Below are positions 4,725 to 6,063 of a DNA stretch of 6,063 nucleotides, one piece after another. The DNA is from CAZPCZ01 sp964585225. Lineage in GTDB: Bacteria; Patescibacteriota; Patescibacteriia; JACPHY01. The stretch lies in contig CAZPCZ010000075.1 in NCBI GenBank assembly GCA_964585225.1, positions 1 through 6,063 on the forward strand, written 5' to 3'. Below the pieces are notes generated by a model. It had not been told where the DNA came from. It saw only the letters and a list, made by a program, of their open reading frames with translations, and searched no databases. The translations under genes were made by a program, and so were the position numbers. Each line of letters begins with the position of its first letter. Position 1 is the stretch's first letter.

Positions 4725-5736
4725 CTCCGTGCGCCGCGAGGGCCTGCGTGCGCGCGAGGACGAGGTCGGCCTGCTCGGCTGTGAGGAGGCCGGGTTGCAC
4801 CCAGCGCTCCTGCGCGTACGCCTGGTCCACGCCGTCCATCGCGAGGTCGCCGAAGTCGCCGAGGCCCGGGCCCGCGATGTAGCCGTTCCGGTCGAGCCGC
4901 TCGTCCAGTGCGCACGTAACGATGCGGAGTCTCGAGTACGTGTGGAGGAGGACATCGACGCCCTCCGGCGCCGCGACGACGCAGACGACGAGCACGTTCC
5001 GCTCGGATACCCCCGCGGCGCGCAGTCGCTCAATCGCGGTGATCGTCGTCCCGCCGGTCGCGAGCATCGGGTCGCAAATGAGGTGGAGCCGGTGGCGCGT
5101 ATCCGTCGGCGGCATGGACTCGTGGTAGATCTCCGTCGCGAGCGTGTGCTCGTTCCGCTTGGCTCCGAGGTGCCAGAAGTGTTCCACGCCAGCCTCGGAG
5201 TACACCTCGCCGCAGAGGAGCGACGCGCGCCACGGGAGCACGACGACGTGGCCGCGCCCGATGGGCTGGTCGTCATCCATCCGAGAGATCGTCGGCGGAG
5301 CGAAGGTGAGGACGAAGGGCATCGCCTCCCGCAACATCTCTCGGGCGACGTTGCGGAACGCATCTCCCGGAACGACCGGTCGCCCAACTGCATAGTTGAC
5401 GCGCAGGACGTCGAGGAATTCCTGGACGCGCGAGTGTTCCTGGAGCGTCCGGAGCCGACCGAGCGCCTCGTACTCCCGCACCGCGCGGTCGAGGAGCGCG
5501 AGATCGGGGTCTGGGAGCGCGGCGAACGCGCTCCCGCGCTCCTCCGGCGACTGCCGGGCGCTGAACGCCATACGCACGCGGAGCGCGTCGAGCGCCTCGG
5601 TGAATCGCCGCGGTGAGAGGTCACCGACGGCGCTGAGTCGCTCTCGTCTCCGTTCGTCGCGCTCGCGCGTCCGCTCACGCACCCGCGCGAGCGGTTCAGC
5701 CTCCATGAGGAATCGTTCCGCTATCGCTGTGGTCAT
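4720..5736 (-). CDS. upp: Uracil phosphoribosyltransferase-like protein with N-terminal extension
   Basis: UPRT makes UMP from uracil and PRPP in pyrimidine salvage. The product has 338 residues, against about 208 for bacterial Upp. Residues about 100-300 align with Upp: HVVVLPWRAS (163-172, ILRAG in E. coli), GAKRNE (191-196), the PRPP loop DPMLATGGT (222-230), VAAPEG (254-259) and the uracil-binding C-terminal motif NGYIAGPGLGDFGD (284-297). All the main catalytic blocks are kept; the Arg170 loop ends in Ser instead of Gly. Residues 1-95 are extra: a charged, Arg-rich helical segment (RVRERTRERDERRRERL) that may be a coiled coil. About 40 extra residues close the protein. The start at 5736 follows GGAGG at 5747-5743 with 6-base spacing; the ATG at 5742 touches that site. 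It overlaps the upstream membrane-protein gene by 41 bases. The PRPP-binding call is firm; uracil as substrate is likely. Confidence 0.9.
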   Translation of the reverse strand: MTTAIAERFLMEAEPLARVRERTRERDERRRERLSAVGDLSPRRFTEALDALRVRMAFSARQSPEERGSAFAALPDPDLALLDRAVREYEALGRLRTLQEHSRVQEFLDVLRVNYAVGRPVVPGDAFRNVAREMLREAMPFVLTFAPPTISRMDDDQPIGRGHVVVLPWRASLLCGEVYSEAGVEHFWHLGAKRNEHTLATEIYHESMPPTDTRHRLHLICDPMLATGGTTITAIERLRAAGVSERNVLVVCVVAAPEGVDVLLHTYSRLRIVTCALDERLDRNGYIAGPGLGDFGDLAMDGVDQAYAQERWVQPGLLTAEQADLVLARTQALAAHGA

Positions 5737-5887
5737 GGGCATCCTCCGTATGATGCGTTGAGCGTCGCTGCCGAAACCACCGCCGCCCGATCGCGAACCC
5801 GATCGCGGGGATCAGCAACGAACCCGGCGCGCAGATCAGAATCGTGACGAGGATCGTGAGAAACGTGAAGAGTCCGTCGTCCGCCAT
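5696..5887 (-). CDS. Small membrane protein with His-rich tail, overlapping the upp-like gene
   Basis: This 63-residue protein is not one I recognise. It has an acidic N-terminus (MADDG), a hydrophobic stretch at 7-33 (one long helix, or two short ones broken at APGSLLIP) and a basic juxtamembrane segment RRWFRQRR (35-42), which predicts a cytoplasmic C-terminus. The tail has five histidines (45, 46, 51, 53, 61) amid acidic residues, a pattern that could bind metal, though this is only a suggestion. GGGAGGG at 5901-5895 precedes the ATG with a 7-base spacing. The last 13 codons overlap the upp-like gene in another frame, and that gene's ribosome site lies inside this one, so translation of the two is probably coupled. 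Codon choice fits the neighbours. Confidence 0.75.
   Translation of the reverse strand: MADDGLFTFLTILVTILICAPGSLLIPAIGFAIGRRWFRQRRSTHHTEDAHDHSDSGTIPHGG
5743..5747 (-). promoter_or_regulatory. Shine-Dalgarno site fixing the upp-like start
   Basis: GGAGG on the minus strand lies within the coding sequence of the 63-residue membrane protein. It stands 6 bases before the ATG at 5736 and directly against the ATG at 5742, so 5736 is preferred. Confidence 0.75.
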
Positions 5888-5942
5888 CCGTGTACCCTCC
5901 CTGCGCCATCGCCATCATCGTGGTGGTGAAGGAACCGCCATG

Positions 5943-5972
5943 ACCGTACCACCCGCGCTGCTGTCGAGTCAA
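5943..5972 (-). promoter_or_regulatory. Candidate promoter of the membrane protein/upp-like unit
   Basis: On the minus strand TTGACT (5972-5967) and TACGGT (5948-5943) are 18 bases apart. Transcription would start near 5936 and leave a leader of about 50 bases before the ATG at 5887. Confidence 0.5.
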
Positions 5973-5982
5973 ACGGTTGATG

Positions 5983-6017
5983 AGGAAACACCCGACCCCT
6001 ACAGGGGGGCCGGGTGT
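5983..6017 (-). terminator. Intrinsic terminator of a transcript entering from beyond the right edge
   Basis: Outer arms ACACCCG and CGGGTGT (5988-5994 with 6011-6017) and inner arms CCCC/GGGG form a stem of about 11 pairs with one irregularity. On the minus strand the stem is followed by TTTCCTC. The gene it ends is not visible: all three minus frames reach a stop between 6063 and 6028, and none can be chosen. Confidence 0.7.
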
Positions 6018-6063
6018 CATGATGTCTACGTTGACGTGCCGTTACTCACGCCGCTTAGATCGG

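Noticed and set aside
4174..5616. A 480-codon plus-strand frame antisense to the upp-like gene
   Set aside because: It crosses the terminator at 4622-4670 and is the complement of a conserved enzyme gene; no ribosome site was seen.
3792..5678. A 628-codon minus-strand frame overlapping the upp-like gene and the 168-residue gene
   Set aside because: It runs through a terminator and the REP-like palindrome and gives Ser/Arg-rich sequence in the wrong frame of a clear UPRT.
6028..6060. Resemblance of the minus strand (GCGGCGTGAGTAACG) to the 16S rRNA segment around GTGAGTAAC
   Set aside because: Only about ten bases agree and the flanking bases do not continue the match; a hairpin with a T-run follows at once.

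Overview
The window is 6,063 bases of GC-rich bacterial DNA with compact genes, short intergenic gaps and good Shine-Dalgarno sites. It suggests a high-GC bacterium, but the lineage cannot be fixed from the sequence. Three things lean weakly towards Patescibacteria (CPR) or another lineage rich in scattered small repeats: a secreted protein with two lamin-tail domains, a tRNA gene without an encoded CCA, and several different dispersed-type repeats. Myxococcota- or Chloroflexota-like sources are not excluded.

Layout from left to right. (1) Positions 1-1362 (possibly from 1518), minus strand: a secreted protein with two lamin-tail domains joined by a Ser/Thr/Pro linker. Its 3' end lies beyond the left edge. 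A dispersed-type repeat sits just upstream of, or inside, its 5' end. (2) Positions 1576-1658, plus strand: tRNA-Leu(UAG), divergent from gene 1. (3) Positions 1846-3867, plus strand: a 673-residue membrane protein made of a kinase-fold C-lobe lacking catalytic residues, a long Pro/Ala-rich linker, one transmembrane helix and an outer TPR pair. It has a strong sigma70-type promoter and a good intrinsic terminator. (4) Positions 4047-4553, plus strand: an unrecognised protein of 168 residues, followed by a hairpin terminator. (5) Positions 5887-4720, minus strand: a two-gene unit of a 63-residue membrane protein overlapping a uracil phosphoribosyltransferase-like gene by 41 bases, with a candidate promoter upstream. 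The upp-like stop codon lies inside a 38-base palindrome. (6) At the far right, a hairpin with a T-run on the minus strand probably ends a transcript coming from beyond the window.

No single pathway unites these genes. They read as separate short transcription units: envelope and surface (lamin-tail protein, transmembrane pseudokinase, small membrane protein), nucleotide salvage (upp-like) and translation (tRNA-Leu). The most unusual protein is the transmembrane pseudokinase with TPRs. The most unusual DNA feature is that at least four different small repeats or palindromes occur in 6 kb, some inside coding sequence. I saw no CRISPR array, insertion sequence, integrase, toxin-antitoxin pair or recognisable defence system.
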